Source of the DNA: an uncultured Spirochaetaceae bacterium
GTDB taxonomy: Bacteria; Spirochaetota; Spirochaetia; Sphaerochaetales; Sphaerochaetaceae
Reading direction: 5' to 3'
Assembly (NCBI GenBank): GCA_947630635.1
Contig: CANRIJ010000013.1
Span: 1 to 20,460, forward strand
DNA: 20,460 nucleotides
This document shows positions 13,122 to 20,460 of this stretch, one piece after another. How positions within the stretch are numbered: the first letter of the stretch is position 1; each line of letters begins with the position of its first letter. Below the pieces are notes generated by a model. It saw nothing but the letters and a program-made list of their open reading frames with translations, had not been told where the DNA came from and searched no databases. Position numbers and translations under genes: made by a program.

Positions 13122-14420
13122 ATGATTGTTTGCAAGTTTGGCGGAAGCAGTATGGCTGATGCAAATCAGATAAGAAAAGTAAGAGCTATTTTAGAGAGCA
13201 ACCCTCAGAGGAGAATTGCAGTAGTATCTGCACCTGGCAAGAGAAATAGGGAGGATCAGAAGATAACCGACCTTCTATACAAATGCAATGAGTATGCAAA
13301 GAAGGGCTTTTCTTGCAAAGAGGTCTTTGAGGAGATAGAGAATAGATTCCTGGAAATCGTCAGAGATCTAAAGCTCGATGAGAAGATGTGCAAAGAGGAT
13401 CTTGACGATGTCAGAAGAAGAATCGATGCGGGACATGGAAGCGATTATGCCGCCTCCCGTGGAGAATTTCTCTCTGGCAGAGTTCTTGCGTTTTTTATGG
13501 GATGGGAATTTGTAGACCCATTTGAATACATAATAATTAAGGATGACAACACAGTAGACCCAAAGTCGTATAGTGCACTTAAAGAGGCTTTGGATCCAAA
13601 TAAGAAATACATAATACCTGGTTTCTATGGCAGAAGTGTCAATGGAAATGTAAAGACGTTCACCCGCGGTGGCTCTGATATCACAGGAAGTGTTGTAGCC
13701 CGAGCAGTTGGCGCTGAGCTCTATGAGAACTGGACGGATGTATCTGGAATCTTCAGGGCAAACCCGCTTGTGATTGAGGATGCAGAGGTTATTCCTGAGC
13801 TCTCCTATAGAGAAGTAAGAGCCTTAGGCGATGTAGGGGCATCTGTCTTCCATGAGGAGGCCATTGCTCCTGTAATTGAGGCAAATATTCCAATCAACGT
13901 CAAAAATACCAACAGAAGCGAAGATCGGGGTACCATGATTATCCCAGAGACAACTGGAAGCGGTGTCAAGGGAATATCAGTTAAGGGTGGATTCTCAAGG
14001 ATATATCTATCCAAGCTGATGCTCTTTAAAAAGAGCGGCATGAGACATGCTCTTCTTACAATGCTTGGCATCTTTGGAATCAGGCCCTCTTATTCATGGT
14101 TTGGGCAGGACAGCATTCTTTGGCTCTTTGACTCGAAAATGGCAGAGGACGCAACACTCGATGCCTTAAAAGACAGAATTAAGAGAGACCATCAGCTTGA
14201 TGAGATCGAAATCGATAGAGGCTATGCAATTCTAGGTCTAGTCGGTCCTGATATGGATAGGGACACCCAGTACATAAAGGTCCTTGAGGGACTTAAGAGG
14301 GATTTTATTCCAGTAGTTGCCGTGAATTATGGCTCATCTAAGTACTCGGCAATCATAGCTGTTAGGGAAGAGGACAAGGACAGAGCTCTTAAGAGCGCAT
14401 ACGATTCGCTCTTCAGATAG
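13122..14420 (+). CDS. aspartate kinase
   Basis: This 432-aa enzyme phosphorylates aspartate, the first step towards lysine, threonine, methionine and diaminopimelate. The N-terminal kinase domain opens with the KFGGSSMAD motif (residues 5-13). It continues with the substrate and nucleotide loops: SRGEFLSGRVLA, then TRGGSDITGSVVARA and ENWTDVSGIF. The C-terminal part carries two ACT-type regulatory repeats (one around GVKGISVKGGFSRIYL, one around AILGLVGPDM). This means feedback control by an amino acid is likely. GGAG (13113-13116) precedes the ATG. I see no lysine riboswitch in the 168-base upstream spacer. It is not fused to homoserine dehydrogenase. Neighbouring pathway genes are absent. 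Confidence 0.92.
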   Translation: MIVCKFGGSSMADANQIRKVRAILESNPQRRIAVVSAPGKRNREDQKITDLLYKCNEYAKKGFSCKEVFEEIENRFLEIVRDLKLDEKMCKEDLDDVRRRIDAGHGSDYAASRGEFLSGRVLAFFMGWEFVDPFEYIIIKDDNTVDPKSYSALKEALDPNKKYIIPGFYGRSVNGNVKTFTRGGSDITGSVVARAVGAELYENWTDVSGIFRANPLVIEDAEVIPELSYREVRALGDVGASVFHEEAIAPVIEANIPINVKNTNRSEDRGTMIIPETTGSGVKGISVKGGFSRIYLSKLMLFKKSGMRHALLTMLGIFGIRPSYSWFGQDSILWLFDSKMAEDATLDALKDRIKRDHQLDEIEIDRGYAILGLVGPDMDRDTQYIKVLEGLKRDFIPVVAVNYGSSKYSAIIAVREEDKDRALKSAYDSLFR

Positions 14421-14480
14421 TATCTTGTGCTTTGGGTTTTGCCTCTAAAATGAGGTAAAATATTAATGGGGTAAGAATAT

Positions 14481-14744
14481 ATGGCACTTGCATCTTTGAT
14501 TTTGGGTATTTTATCTATCTGCAATAAGGCGCCCTTTGTAACTGGGGTTCTTGGCATTGTCTTTGCAGCCAAGACAATAAAGAACGCTTCTACGCACAAA
14601 ATTGCCAAGGGCGGCTTAATTTGCTCAATAATCGGGCTCGCTCTCATTATTGTAAGACTCATAGCAATTTTAGCCTTAGTGCTTATTGTTGGGCTTGCGC
14701 TTTCAGAGTGCGATTTCTTGCTGCCTTACCTAATGGAGCTCTAG
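14481..14744 (+). CDS. small DUF4190-like membrane protein
   Basis: This 87-aa protein consists mostly of two or three hydrophobic helices. It has the rhythm of DUF4190-type proteins: ASLILGILSI, then TGVLGIVFAAKTI, a short basic loop, then KGGLICSIIGLAL. GGGGTAAG lies just before the ATG. Its function is unknown; such proteins sit in the cytoplasmic membrane. The next gene, starting one base after this stop, encodes a related protein that appears frameshifted, so the pair looks like a tandem duplication. Confidence 0.72.
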   Translation: MALASLILGILSICNKAPFVTGVLGIVFAAKTIKNASTHKIAKGGLICSIIGLALIIVRLIAILALVLIVGLALSECDFLLPYLMEL

Positions 14745-14745
14745 A

Positions 14746-14989
14746 GTGGCTGTTGCATCCTTTGTTTTGAGCATTTTTTTCTATTCTCTTTTCAGGCATG
14801 GGACCATTTGCCCTGATTTTGGGAGTTTTGGGGATAATCTTCGCTTCTTTGAGAAGGGGGTCTCAAAATAGGGGAGCTCTTGCCACTGCAGGGTTGATTC
14901 TTTCGATAATAGGAACAGTGTTCTCTGCGATTATGACGATTTTGTATTTCATCGCTATCGGAGTAATTGGAGTCTCAATCTCTATTTAA
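14746..14989 (+). pseudogene. second DUF4190-like membrane protein, frameshifted at a T7 run
   Basis: The gene begins at a GTG (14746) with GGAG seven bases upstream, immediately after the previous stop, and reads VAVASFVLSIFF. It then needs a one-base shift into the frame that continues MGPFALILGVLGIIFASL and ends SISI. Removing one T from the seven-T run at 14774-14780 restores an unbroken 80-aa protein (...SFVLSIFSILFSGMGPFALI...) that matches the family and its neighbour. As it stands, only a 63-aa product from the ATG at 14798 could be made, and that ATG has no good ribosome-binding site. The end overlaps the convergent acetyltransferase gene by eight bases. Confidence 0.65.
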
Positions 14990-15482
14990 GCTTTCCGTAT
15001 ATCAGAAGATCCCTATATTCACCGTCTTTGTAAACTGCCTTTTTCATATTGCCCTCCAGAATAAATCCATTCTTTTCGAGAACCCTTCTCGATGCGGTAT
15101 TTGGGCTTTGAACCAGCGCAGTGATGCGCTCTATGTCAATTTGGTCAAAGGCGATCTTCACTATTCTTTCAACTGCTTTTGTCATGATGCCATTTGACCA
15201 ATATTCCTCTAAAAGCACATAGCCGATCTCTGCGTTCTTTTCAGAGACATCGCTCATCTTCTCTATTGATATCTCTCCGATAACTGAGCCTAAATAGACT
15301 ATTGCCCTATAGATTCCGCTTTTTCCTTCTTCTTTTGAGAACTCAGCTATCTTCTTTTGGGCATCCTCTATTTCGAAGTGCACTGGGAGTCTGTTTGTTG
15401 TATATTTTCTGTTCATTTTAGTGAAGATTCTAGAGAGATCTTCACTCATGTCAGCAGACCAATTTACCAGTTCTATTTCCAT
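14982..15482 (-). CDS. GNAT-family N-acetyltransferase (RimJ/RimL-like)
   Basis: This 166-aa acetyltransferase uses acetyl-CoA to modify an amino group on a protein N-terminus or small molecule. The acetyl-CoA-binding region is AEIGYVLLEEYWSNGIMTKAV, a variant of the usual Q/R-x-x-G-x-G/A. It is followed by RITALVQSPNTASRRVLEKNGF, the standard Asn-containing motif, and a closing LLIYGKLK strand. The frame stays open upstream to 15620, but that part crosses the terminator at 15491-15519 and the end of the next gene. The true start is therefore the ATG at 15482 (MEIELVNWS). No clear ribosome-binding site precedes it. Target unknown. Confidence 0.85.
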   Translation of the reverse strand: MEIELVNWSADMSEDLSRIFTKMNRKYTTNRLPVHFEIEDAQKKIAEFSKEEGKSGIYRAIVYLGSVIGEISIEKMSDVSEKNAEIGYVLLEEYWSNGIMTKAVERIVKIAFDQIDIERITALVQSPNTASRRVLEKNGFILEGNMKKAVYKDGEYRDLLIYGKLK

Positions 15483-15490
15483 GTTTTCAA

Positions 15491-15519
15491 TAAAAATGCA
15501 GCCCTTTTTAGGGGGCTGC
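15491..15519 (-). terminator. terminator of the sugar-transport ATPase gene
   Basis: GCAGCCC (15498-15504) pairs with GGGCTGC (15513-15519). On the minus strand the hairpin runs into ATTTTTA. The acetyltransferase ATG follows only eight bases later (15482), so that gene would depend on read-through. Confidence 0.85.
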
Positions 15520-15540
15520 GGTTTTGCTTCGAGATGAAAG

Positions 15541-16635
15541 TTATCGGATTCTGACCTCTGTATCCAGGTCAAAGAATCTTGCTTTTTCCATATTGACAAT
15601 GAGGGATACTTCCTCACCAACTGTTGGGATTACCTCAGGAGCAATCTTACCAACGATGTTGGCTCCATCAGTTGATACGTATACCTGTGTCTCTGATCCA
15701 AGAGGCTCAACAACAGATACTGTGCCATTGATGGTCTTGCCTTCTTCGCTCTTGTGTGAGTACTCAACATCCTCAGGTCTGATACCGAATGTAACCTGCT
15801 TGCCAACATACGGCTCGAGGATTTCCGCCTGCTCTGGAAGAACCTTGAGTGAGAAGGAGTCGGACTTCAAGACTGTGTCTTTTCCGTCTTTCTGTACTGT
15901 TACAACCATGAAGTTCATGGGTGGGGACCCGATGAATCCTGCAACGAACTTGTTGTCTGGATTGTTGTAGAGTTCCATTGGTCCGCCAATCTGCTGAATA
16001 ACACCAAGCTTCATAACAACAATCTTGTCAGCCATTGTGAGAGCCTCAACCTGGTCGTGGGTAACGTAGATCATTGTTGCCTGGAGTCTATTGTGAAGTC
16101 CTGAAATCTCAGCTCTCATCTGAACTCTGAGCTTAGCGTCGAGGTTTGAAAGAGGCTCGTCAAACAAGAATACCTTTGGGTTTCTAACGATAGCTCTTCC
16201 TACTGCGACTCTCTGTCTCTGTCCGCCTGAGAGGGCCTTTGGCTTTCTTTCGAGAAGTGCCTCGATGTCGAGAAGCTTTGCTGCCTCTCTAACTCTCTGG
16301 TCAATCTCGTCCTTCGGGAACTTTCTGATCTTGAGTCCAAATGCCATGTTGTCGTAGACAGACATGTGAGGATAAAGAGCGTAGTTCTGGAATACCATGG
16401 CTATGTCTCTGTCCTTTGGAGGAATATCATTCATCAGTTTTCCATCGATGTAGAGCTCGCCAGATGAGATATCTTCAAGTCCTGCAACCATTCTGAGAGT
16501 GGTTGATTTTCCGCATCCAGAAGGACCAACGAGGACAACGAATTCCTTGTCTTCGATGTTGATGTTTACGCTGTCAACAGCCTTAACACCGCCTTCGTAG
16601 ATTTTGCAGATGTCTTTCAAGATAACTGCTGCCAT
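15541..16635 (-). CDS. sugar ABC transporter ATP-binding protein (MsmX/UgpC family)
   Basis: This 364-aa carbohydrate-importer ATPase has Walker A GPSGCGKST at residues 37-45, the Q-loop VFQNYALYPHMSV, the signature LSGGQRQR, Walker B FLFDEPLSNLDA and the switch THDQVEAL. All are intact. The C-terminal ~120 residues form the MOP-like domain typical of MalK/UgpC/MsmX (GIRPEDV, then EPLGSETQVYV). AAGGAG precedes the ATG. No sugar permease or binding protein is nearby, so it probably serves several transporters, as MsmX and MsmK do. It is divergent from the TetR gene and ends at its own terminator. Confidence 0.92.
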   Translation of the reverse strand: MAAVILKDICKIYEGGVKAVDSVNINIEDKEFVVLVGPSGCGKSTTLRMVAGLEDISSGELYIDGKLMNDIPPKDRDIAMVFQNYALYPHMSVYDNMAFGLKIRKFPKDEIDQRVREAAKLLDIEALLERKPKALSGGQRQRVAVGRAIVRNPKVFLFDEPLSNLDAKLRVQMRAEISGLHNRLQATMIYVTHDQVEALTMADKIVVMKLGVIQQIGGPMELYNNPDNKFVAGFIGSPPMNFMVVTVQKDGKDTVLKSDSFSLKVLPEQAEILEPYVGKQVTFGIRPEDVEYSHKSEEGKTINGTVSVVEPLGSETQVYVSTDGANIVGKIAPEVIPTVGEEVSLIVNMEKARFFDLDTEVRIR

Positions 16636-16754
16636 ATATTTTCTCCTTAAATATGTGCTAAGAAAAGTCTAAGGCCCTACCTTCCTGATTTAAAGTTTGA
16701 GTTTTATGTTTTTATATGATTTTTGTCTTTAAAAAGGCTAAAAATGGCATCTTG

Positions 16755-16780
16755 TTGACTAAATGAACAAAATTAGTCAA
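16755..16780. promoter_or_regulatory. palindromic operator candidate for the TetR regulator
   Basis: TTGACTAA (16755-16762) and TTAGTCAA (16773-16780) form a perfect eight-base dyad with a ten-base spacer. It begins 39 bases upstream of the TetR start, in the spacer shared with the divergent ATPase gene. Its left arm could double as a -35 box. TetR proteins typically bind such dyads at their own promoter. Confidence 0.6.
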
Positions 16781-16793
16781 ATAATATATAAAG

Positions 16794-17381
16794 ATGCCTA
16801 AGACCTTTACTGATAATGAGAGAGAAAACATAAGAAAGAGCCTAAGGGATGCGGCAAGAGTGCTGCTCAGAAACTATGGGGTGAGAAAGACCTCGGTTGA
16901 TGAGATCGTGAGGATGGCTGGCATTGCAAAGGGTACTTTCTATCTCTTTTATAAGAGCAAAGAGGATCTTTATCTGGATATCATAGTCACTTTCAAGGAC
17001 GAGCTTGAGAGGGAGTATCTGGATCTTTTGCAGGAGCTTGATGAGAACCACATAGTCACATCCCTTACAGATGTCTTCTATTTCATTGCGATGAAATTCT
17101 TCAGAGATGGGATATATGTATTTCTTAGAGAGGGAGAGCTTGAGAGCGTTCTTATTAAGAGCACATCGCCATGGGATAGGAATATGCTCAGTCTTGAAAA
17201 GGACATGCTTTTCAATCTCTTCTCGTATTTCTCAATAGATGACCGGGAGGAGATTGGTGCTTTCACATCCTCATTTGAGGCGCTTTTATATACCTTTTTG
17301 CATAGGGAGCGTATAGATAATTTTGAAAAGACGCTCAGATACCTAATTAGGGGCCTGGTATTGCAGCTTGTTGAAGCCTAG
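16794..17381 (+). CDS. TetR-family transcriptional regulator
   Basis: This 195-aa regulator has the N-terminal TetR helix-turn-helix (AARVLLRNYGVRKTSVDEIVRMAGIAKGTFYLFYKSKEDL, roughly residues 18-60), with the hallmark GxxKTSVDEI, AGIAKGTFY and F-Y-K-S-K-E-D-L blocks. The C-terminal helical domain would bind an unknown ligand; it contains one Trp (SPWDRN) and several Phe/Tyr clusters. No strong ribosome-binding site precedes the ATG. A perfect dyad lies 14-39 bases upstream, suggesting autoregulation and perhaps control of the divergent sugar-transport ATPase gene. The stop shares CTAG with the convergent gene's stop. Confidence 0.88.
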   Translation: MPKTFTDNERENIRKSLRDAARVLLRNYGVRKTSVDEIVRMAGIAKGTFYLFYKSKEDLYLDIIVTFKDELEREYLDLLQELDENHIVTSLTDVFYFIAMKFFRDGIYVFLREGELESVLIKSTSPWDRNMLSLEKDMLFNLFSYFSIDDREEIGAFTSSFEALLYTFLHRERIDNFEKTLRYLIRGLVLQLVEA

Positions 17382-18712
17382 TCCTTTTCTTTGCCCTCTT
17401 TTTTGCCAGTCAGCTTCTTTACGATGACAGTCTCGATTTTCTTGTCTTCTATCTTGGTGACGTGGAATGAGAAGCCGTCCTTCTCGATTTCTACTTCTGT
17501 TCCGTCCTCTGGTATTGTGGAGAGGGTAGATAGAACCAGGCCCCCGATTGTGTCATAGTCTTCGCTCTCTGGGATATCGTATTCCTCTGTGAAATCGTTG
17601 AAGTCGCCTATAGTCGTGGTTCCCTTTACCTTGTAGGTTGTATCATCGATCCTCTCTATCTCTTCCTCTTCCTGCTCATCCGACTCGTCATAGATATTCC
17701 CTACAATCTCCTCAAGCAGGTCCTCTAGAGTGATAATTCCGGCAAATTGTCCATATTCGTCAATTACGATTGCGAAGTGGACTTTGTTTGCCTGCATATT
17801 CTCAAAGAGCCTATCTAGGTGAATTGAGTCTGGAACGAAGTAGGCTGGCCTTAAAAGCTCTCTAAATGGCTTTTTCTCCTTATTTGTGAGATTTAGCAGG
17901 AACTCGCGGGCTATTATTATGCCTTTGATGTCATTGAGGTCCTCATCGTAGACTGGAAATCTTGAGTAACCCGTATCCTTGATGATCTCTAGCACCTCTT
18001 CATCGGTGGAGTCTATTTGAATGGAGGCAACCTCTCCCTCTCGGGTCATGATGTCATCAACTGGAACATCGTTGAAGTCAAATACGTTTTGGATCCACTC
18101 CTTTTCGTCTTCCTCAATTGCACCTTGCTCTTCAGACGATTCGATTAAAAGTCTTATGTCCTCCTCTGTTACTTCCTCATCGCCTCCTGTTGTCTTGAGT
18201 CTGAAGATCTTCAATACGAGGTTTGTGCAGAAAGAGAGTGTCCATACAAATGGCTTGAAGAGTATTGAGACCACATTGATTATTCCCGATGCTGCCTTAG
18301 CCCATCCAAGTGATTTTTGCTGGGCAATTCTCTTTGGAACCAGCTCTCCGAAAATAAGCGTAAAGAATGAGATTATGACTGTGATGATGATAACGCATAT
18401 TGAGTTCATCAGATCGTAGTTTGAATTCCATCCCCATCTTTGGAAGAGGGCAACCAGGTGCTCAGATAGCACATCTGCAGAGAAAGCTGCACCCAAAAAG
18501 CCTGCAAGCGTAATTGCTATTTGGATGGCTGAGAGAAAACCAGAGGGATTCTCAACCATTTTCAAGAGCCTTTTTGCTCTCTTATCGCCATCTTCTGCGG
18601 CCTTTTTCAGACGAGGCTGACTAAGTGATACAACTGCCATCTCTGTTCCTGCAAAGAAGGCATTTATAAGTATTAATATGACCTGAAGTACTATAGTTCC
18701 AGCTACTGACAT
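17378..18712 (-). CDS. CBS-domain membrane protein of the CorC/HlyC (CNNM) family
   Basis: This 444-aa protein has the family's three-part layout. The N-terminal CNNM/DUF21 domain has about four membrane helices (residues 5-25, 55-80, 100-125, 140-165) and carries the NAFFAGTEMAVVS and PKRIAQQKS motifs. A CBS-domain pair follows (about residues 215-340, beginning VDDIMTREGEV), and then a C-terminal CorC_HlyC domain (after EEEEIERIDD). Family members are linked to Mg2+ or Co2+ efflux; the hemolysin label is historical. The 5' leader contains GGGAG within a small dyad (GAGTC-AAA-GACTC) just before the ATG, so start-site access may depend on folding. The gene converges on the TetR gene with a shared stop. 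Confidence 0.9.
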   Translation of the reverse strand: MSVAGTIVLQVILILINAFFAGTEMAVVSLSQPRLKKAAEDGDKRAKRLLKMVENPSGFLSAIQIAITLAGFLGAAFSADVLSEHLVALFQRWGWNSNYDLMNSICVIIITVIISFFTLIFGELVPKRIAQQKSLGWAKAASGIINVVSILFKPFVWTLSFCTNLVLKIFRLKTTGGDEEVTEEDIRLLIESSEEQGAIEEDEKEWIQNVFDFNDVPVDDIMTREGEVASIQIDSTDEEVLEIIKDTGYSRFPVYDEDLNDIKGIIIAREFLLNLTNKEKKPFRELLRPAYFVPDSIHLDRLFENMQANKVHFAIVIDEYGQFAGIITLEDLLEEIVGNIYDESDEQEEEEIERIDDTTYKVKGTTTIGDFNDFTEEYDIPESEDYDTIGGLVLSTLSTIPEDGTEVEIEKDGFSFHVTKIEDKKIETVIVKKLTGKKEGKEKD

Positions 18713-18932
18713 AGAGTCTTTGACTCCCTTATAGCTGAATTGATGCTATTTACGGTATTTCTTAAGTTATTAGGTAAGGGAACCTCTTCGTCGTTTGATT
18801 CTCTTTTTGCTATGTCACCCAGAGGGTTGTCGTCCAAAATCAATCCTTTGCACACTCAGTGCTTGATGAATTACAGTTATTAATAATAAGGGTTCGTTTT
18901 TTCGTTAGTCAACAATGGCCAAAGTTCCTTTC
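18713..18932. other. divergent spacer without a recognisable gene
   Basis: About 220 bases separate the CBS-domain gene from the tRNA promoter. I see no coding frame. The only structure is the GAGTC/GACTC dyad at 18714-18726, next to the minus-strand start codon. A TTCCTTT/AAAGGAA hairpin overlaps the right end of the spacer and the tRNA promoter. Confidence 0.4.
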
Positions 18933-18961
18933 TTGAAAAAGGAAACTATGTGGATTATGCT
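18933..18961 (+). promoter_or_regulatory. promoter of the tRNA-Gly gene
   Basis: TTGAAA (18933-18938) and TATGCT (18956-18961) are separated by exactly 17 bases and end nine bases before the tRNA. Confidence 0.55.
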
Positions 18962-18970
18962 CTCTTTAGC

Positions 18971-19042
18971 GCAGATGTCATATAGTGGTTATTATGGGAG
19001 CTTCCCAAGCTCTACATGCGGGTTCGATTCCCGTCATCTGCT
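18971..19042 (+). tRNA. tRNA-Gly (anticodon CCC)
   Basis: The seven-base acceptor stem GCAGATG pairs perfectly with CATCTGC (19035-19041), with discriminator T at 19042. The anticodon stem GGAGC/GCTCT (one G-T pair) encloses the loop TTCCCAA, giving anticodon CCC, which reads GGG. The T-arm contains the invariant GGTTCGATTCC. The 3' CCA is not encoded. It lies 33 bases upstream of the mannose-6-phosphate isomerase start with no hairpin terminator between, so the two may share a transcript. Confidence 0.93.
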
Positions 19043-19075
19043 TTTTGCTGTCTGTTAGGACTATGGGATGATCCT

Positions 19076-20155
19076 ATGAAATCAAGACGTTTGATTTGCC
19101 AGGTAAAGAACTATCCATGGGGAGGACACTCTTATTTAGAATCGCTCTTAAATGTGAAGAGCGATGAGCCCTACGCTGAGCTCTGGATGGGAACTCATGA
19201 TAGGGGATTGTCAAAGCTTGAGAGCGGGGAGAGTCTATTGGATTATCTGAAAGAGAACAATGAGAAGGCGCTTCCGTTTCTCTTTAAGGTGCTCTCTATT
19301 GAGAAGCCGCTATCAATTCAGTGCCACCCTGATAAGGAGTTTGCCCTTTCAGGATACAAAAGAGGCATTTTTGGGGATTTTAGCGAAAAGAGGGAGCTTC
19401 TTCTCTCTCTTGATGAGGTCAGGGCGTTAATTGGCTTTAATGACATAGATGAAGCAGTCGAGAATCTCAGGAGAATTATTCCAAAGAGCTATGAAGCATA
19501 TCTAAAGGGGAAAACAGAGTCCATCGAGAGCCTTGTCTTTGCACTTTTATTTTTGGACTCGGACGAAAAGAGGGTCCTACTTGAGGAGATGGCGCTCTCC
19601 CTAAAGAGCTTTTCCTCTCCTTTGGACAGAGATAGGAATACTCTCTATGTATTGCAGAATAATCCTGATGATATTGGCTCTATCTTTCCGCAGATTATGA
19701 ATAATGTCCTCTTAAGAAAGGGTGAGTGCTATATGATGGAGCCGAGGATTGTTCATGCATACTTAAGTGGCAATGCCCTTGAGCTTACAGATCCATCGGA
19801 TAATGTCATTCGCATCGCTTTGACAGGCAAAGAGAAGAATCTGGATGAATTTAGGGACATGGCTCTTTTGGAAAGAAGCTATCCGAAAAAGCTTGCTTCT
19901 CTCTCTGAAAATGGGATTACAACATATATTTCCCCTATAGATGAATTCTCGCTTGGAAGAGCAGACGGCAGTATAGGCTCCTTTGATCCAAAGAGGGCTA
20001 CCATAGCGATTTTCTTAAATGGAGAGGCTGAAATCAGAGAGGGCAATGAGAGTCTAAGCGTAGATAAGGGAAGCGTAGTTCTCTTTCTGCCATCTGATGA
20101 GAATATCTCCATTGTTGCCGATAGCGCTTTCTATTTTGCCAGGGCACTTAGATGA
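19076..20155 (+). CDS. manA: mannose-6-phosphate isomerase, class I
   Basis: This 359-aa zinc enzyme interconverts fructose-6-phosphate and mannose-6-phosphate. Class I motifs are present: NYPWGG near the N-terminus, AELWMGTHDRG, and PLSIQCHPDKEFA with the zinc-ligand Gln and His. A Glu follows in SEKRELLLSL, where the family usually has NHKPEM. IVHAYLSGNALELTDPSDNVIRIALTGK supplies the third zinc His and the catalytic Arg. The open frame extends back into the tRNA to 19016, but the ATG at 19076 is the family-consistent start; its ribosome-binding site (GGGATG) is weak. The stop overlaps the next start as ATGA. The divergent NHKPEM equivalent is the only oddity. Confidence 0.9.
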   Translation: MKSRRLICQVKNYPWGGHSYLESLLNVKSDEPYAELWMGTHDRGLSKLESGESLLDYLKENNEKALPFLFKVLSIEKPLSIQCHPDKEFALSGYKRGIFGDFSEKRELLLSLDEVRALIGFNDIDEAVENLRRIIPKSYEAYLKGKTESIESLVFALLFLDSDEKRVLLEEMALSLKSFSSPLDRDRNTLYVLQNNPDDIGSIFPQIMNNVLLRKGECYMMEPRIVHAYLSGNALELTDPSDNVIRIALTGKEKNLDEFRDMALLERSYPKKLASLSENGITTYISPIDEFSLGRADGSIGSFDPKRATIAIFLNGEAEIREGNESLSVDKGSVVLFLPSDENISIVADSAFYFARALR

Positions 20156-20460
20156 GGTACGTCGCAATAGACTTTGAGACAGCAAACATGAATAGCGATA
20201 GCGCTTGCGCTATTGGGCTCTCTAAGATGGATGAAGAGGGTATTGTCCTTGATACTTTCTACTCTCTTATATGTCCTCCTGTGCTTGAGTTTGATCCTGG
20301 CTGTCTATCTGTTCACGGGCTTGATCCATTTGAGATATCCTCAAGTCCTACAATGAAAGATCTATATTCTGTAATTAGGGGCTTTGTCGGTAATCTGCCA
20401 CTGGTTGCGCATAACGCAAAATTTGATATATCTGTTCTCAGGGCCTCTCTCAGAGCATGG
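20152..20460 (+). CDS. DnaQ-like 3'-5' exonuclease (5' part only)
   Basis: The first 103 residues are visible before the window ends. Exo I is present as YVAIDFETA (catalytic Asp and Glu near residues 7 and 9), and Exo II as LVAHNAKFDISVL (Asp near residue 93), the DEDD superfamily pattern. The start codon overlaps the manA stop (ATGA at 20152-20155), indicating coupling. It resembles stand-alone epsilon-type exonucleases used in DNA proofreading or repair. The rest of the gene lies outside the window, so the Exo III type and any extra domains cannot be judged. Confidence 0.85.
   Translation, partial: MRYVAIDFETANMNSDSACAIGLSKMDEEGIVLDTFYSLICPPVLEFDPGCLSVHGLDPFEISSSPTMKDLYSVIRGFVGNLPLVAHNAKFDISVLRASLRAW

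Noticed and set aside
14437..14460. Terminator after aspartate kinase (TTTTGCCTC/GAGGTAAAA)
   Set aside because: The stem includes a G-T pair and mostly A-T pairs, and no T-run follows.
15483..15620. Longer acetyltransferase start (212 aa)
   Set aside because: The extra N-terminus translates the ATPase terminator and the ATPase 3' end read in another frame.
19016..19075. Longer mannose-6-phosphate isomerase start
   Set aside because: The extension is translated from the 3' end of the tRNA gene and does not resemble the family.

Overview
The window reads as chromosome of a host-associated or anaerobic spirochaete (Spirochaetota, Treponema/Sphaerochaeta-like). This is an inference from style, not from a marker gene: the solute-binding protein has a signal peptide ending in FASGNKE, there are two Cys-lipoproteins, Arg codons are mostly AGA/AGG, and AT-rich spacers separate compact operons. 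No mobile element, CRISPR array or rRNA is visible.

Left part (1-2250): the 3' end of an unidentified gene, then a tight run of six small unrecognised genes. One is secreted, four overlap by ATGA, and the last has two membrane helices. Two of them share an N-E-Y-x-E-I-P motif, so they may be diverged relatives. Next come a YbaK-type tRNA-editing domain gene whose N-terminus looks frameshifted, a convergent MntP-type manganese exporter, and ketopantoate reductase (panE). A stand-alone receiver protein and an unrecognised 220-aa protein follow.

Lipoprotein island (5866-8501): two tandem related lipoprotein genes lie between two hairpin terminators that share the same stem core (GTGTCGC/GCGACAC). 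The first gene is preceded by a run of nine G inside a plausible promoter spacer, the layout expected of an on/off phase-variable surface antigen. The second has a probable one-base frameshift near its 3' end.

Transport block (8516-12953, minus strand): a polar amino acid ABC transporter (binding protein, permease, ATPase). The binding-protein gene and the permease-ATPase pair each carry the same ~65-bp upstream element, containing a TTGACA -35 box and an ArgR-box-like dyad. A hairpin terminator separates the two units, so the binding protein is probably made in excess. A 52-aa gene and a MATE exporter gene interrupted by an in-frame TAG lie beyond.

Right part: aspartate kinase; two small DUF4190-like membrane proteins, the second frameshifted at a T7 run; a GNAT acetyltransferase; an orphan MsmX/UgpC-type sugar-transport ATPase; a divergent TetR regulator with a palindromic operator candidate; and a CBS-domain CorC/HlyC-family membrane protein. 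The window closes with tRNA-Gly(CCC), mannose-6-phosphate isomerase and the start of a DnaQ-like exonuclease.

The main points for follow-up are the poly-G promoter, the duplicated ArgR-like element, the small-protein operon, and the four genes apparently broken by a single base.
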